Made by a program: the position numbers and the translations under genes. Positions 4,915-5,039 of a stretch of DNA of 5,039 nucleotides are shown piece after piece; position 1 is the stretch's first letter, and every line of letters begins with the position of its first letter. A model generated the notes under the pieces. That model worked only from the letters and a program-made list of their open reading frames with translations. It did not search any database and was not told where the DNA came from. Origin of the DNA: Chloroflexota bacterium (GTDB lineage Bacteria > Chloroflexota > UBA6077 > JACCZL01); the NCBI GenBank assembly GCA_020845495.1, contig JADLFM010000189.1:1-5039 (forward strand), written 5' to 3'.

Positions 4915-5039
4915 TAGTACTTCGCCACGCTGATTACGAGGGGTAGAGCCGATGCAGCTTGCGCCGCGCGTCATCGACGGTGAACTGCCAGCGGATGGTG
5001 GCGCGCTGTTCGTTGCGGGCGGCCTCCCAGGCAGCGACC
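4915..5039 (-). mobile_element. IS630-family element, 3' end (continues past the window)
   Basis: Deduced from the transposase C-terminus encoded at 4934-5038. IS630-family elements insert at TA and usually end a few tens of bases after the transposase stop. TA dinucleotides at 4915-4916 and 4918-4919 are plausible borders, with the terminal repeat in ACTTCGCCACGCTGATTACG. The opposite end is outside the window, so the left border is an estimate. Confidence 0.45.
4934..5039 (-). CDS. IS630-family transposase, C-terminal fragment
   Basis: Reading from the right edge, the minus strand encodes 34 residues before TAA (4934-4936): VAAWEAARNEQRATIRW, then QFTVDDARRKLHRLYPS. The WEAxRNxxxxTIxWQFTxxDARxKLxxLYP signature is the characteristic C-terminus of IS630-family DDE transposases, where W-x-F-T and a terminal LYP motif close the protein. 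The DDE catalytic residues and DNA-binding domain would lie beyond the window, so whether the element is intact cannot be judged. It is transcribed in the same direction as the operon at 3025-4749, so readthrough from the IS could reach that operon across the operator array. Confidence 0.85.
   Translation of the reverse strand, partial: VAAWEAARNEQRATIRWQFTVDDARRKLHRLYPS

Overview
This is a GC-rich window whose gene content suggests a Chloroflexota-like or actinobacterial-like genome. Pointers are a PEGA/beta-propeller protein beside a TrbL/VirB6-like channel protein, a small protein with a 'DQAALHGLLQKVRDLGLPL' core, and Shine-Dalgarno-led operons with short overlaps. The taxon is inferred from protein style only; there is no rRNA or marker gene.

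Left part (1-2837, + strand). Bases 1-125 look like the outward-facing right end of an IS21-family insertion sequence: two 23-bp GGTGGGGACTT...TGGCCA repeats ending in TTGACA. Only 43 bp separate that end from a two-gene, translationally coupled operon. The first gene (169-1623) encodes a membrane-anchored protein with a PEGA domain followed by a TolB/PD40-like beta-propeller. The second (1620-2666) encodes a signal-peptide-bearing polytopic membrane protein resembling TrbL/VirB6 conjugation proteins. A strong ribosome-binding site and a TTG codon directly after its stop open only a 21-codon reading frame, so the operon may be cut off here. A perfect 26-bp hairpin (2782-2837) follows and is the likely end of transcription. 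I see no convincing gene in 2667-3024.

Right part (3025-4749, - strand). Three closely spaced genes read leftward: a 104-aa soluble conserved protein and two unrelated-looking polytopic membrane proteins of about 230 and 224 aa. The last one ends in a PEPVEG tail that appears to come from a dispersed DNA repeat. Upstream of the first gene (4805-4874) lies a 35-bp tandem duplication carrying six GTGGTGA/TCACCAC half-sites, including an 18-bp perfect palindrome. It is a strong candidate operator.

Right edge (4934-5039, - strand). The last 34 codons of an IS630-family transposase are present, and its IS end probably lies near 4915-4920.

Overall the window is a mosaic. A remnant of a conjugative/type IV secretion module faces, across a hairpin, a small regulated membrane-protein operon, and insertion sequences of two families bracket the pair. 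The most unusual items are the duplicated operator array, the hairpin, and the pairing of a PEGA-propeller protein with a TrbL-like channel.
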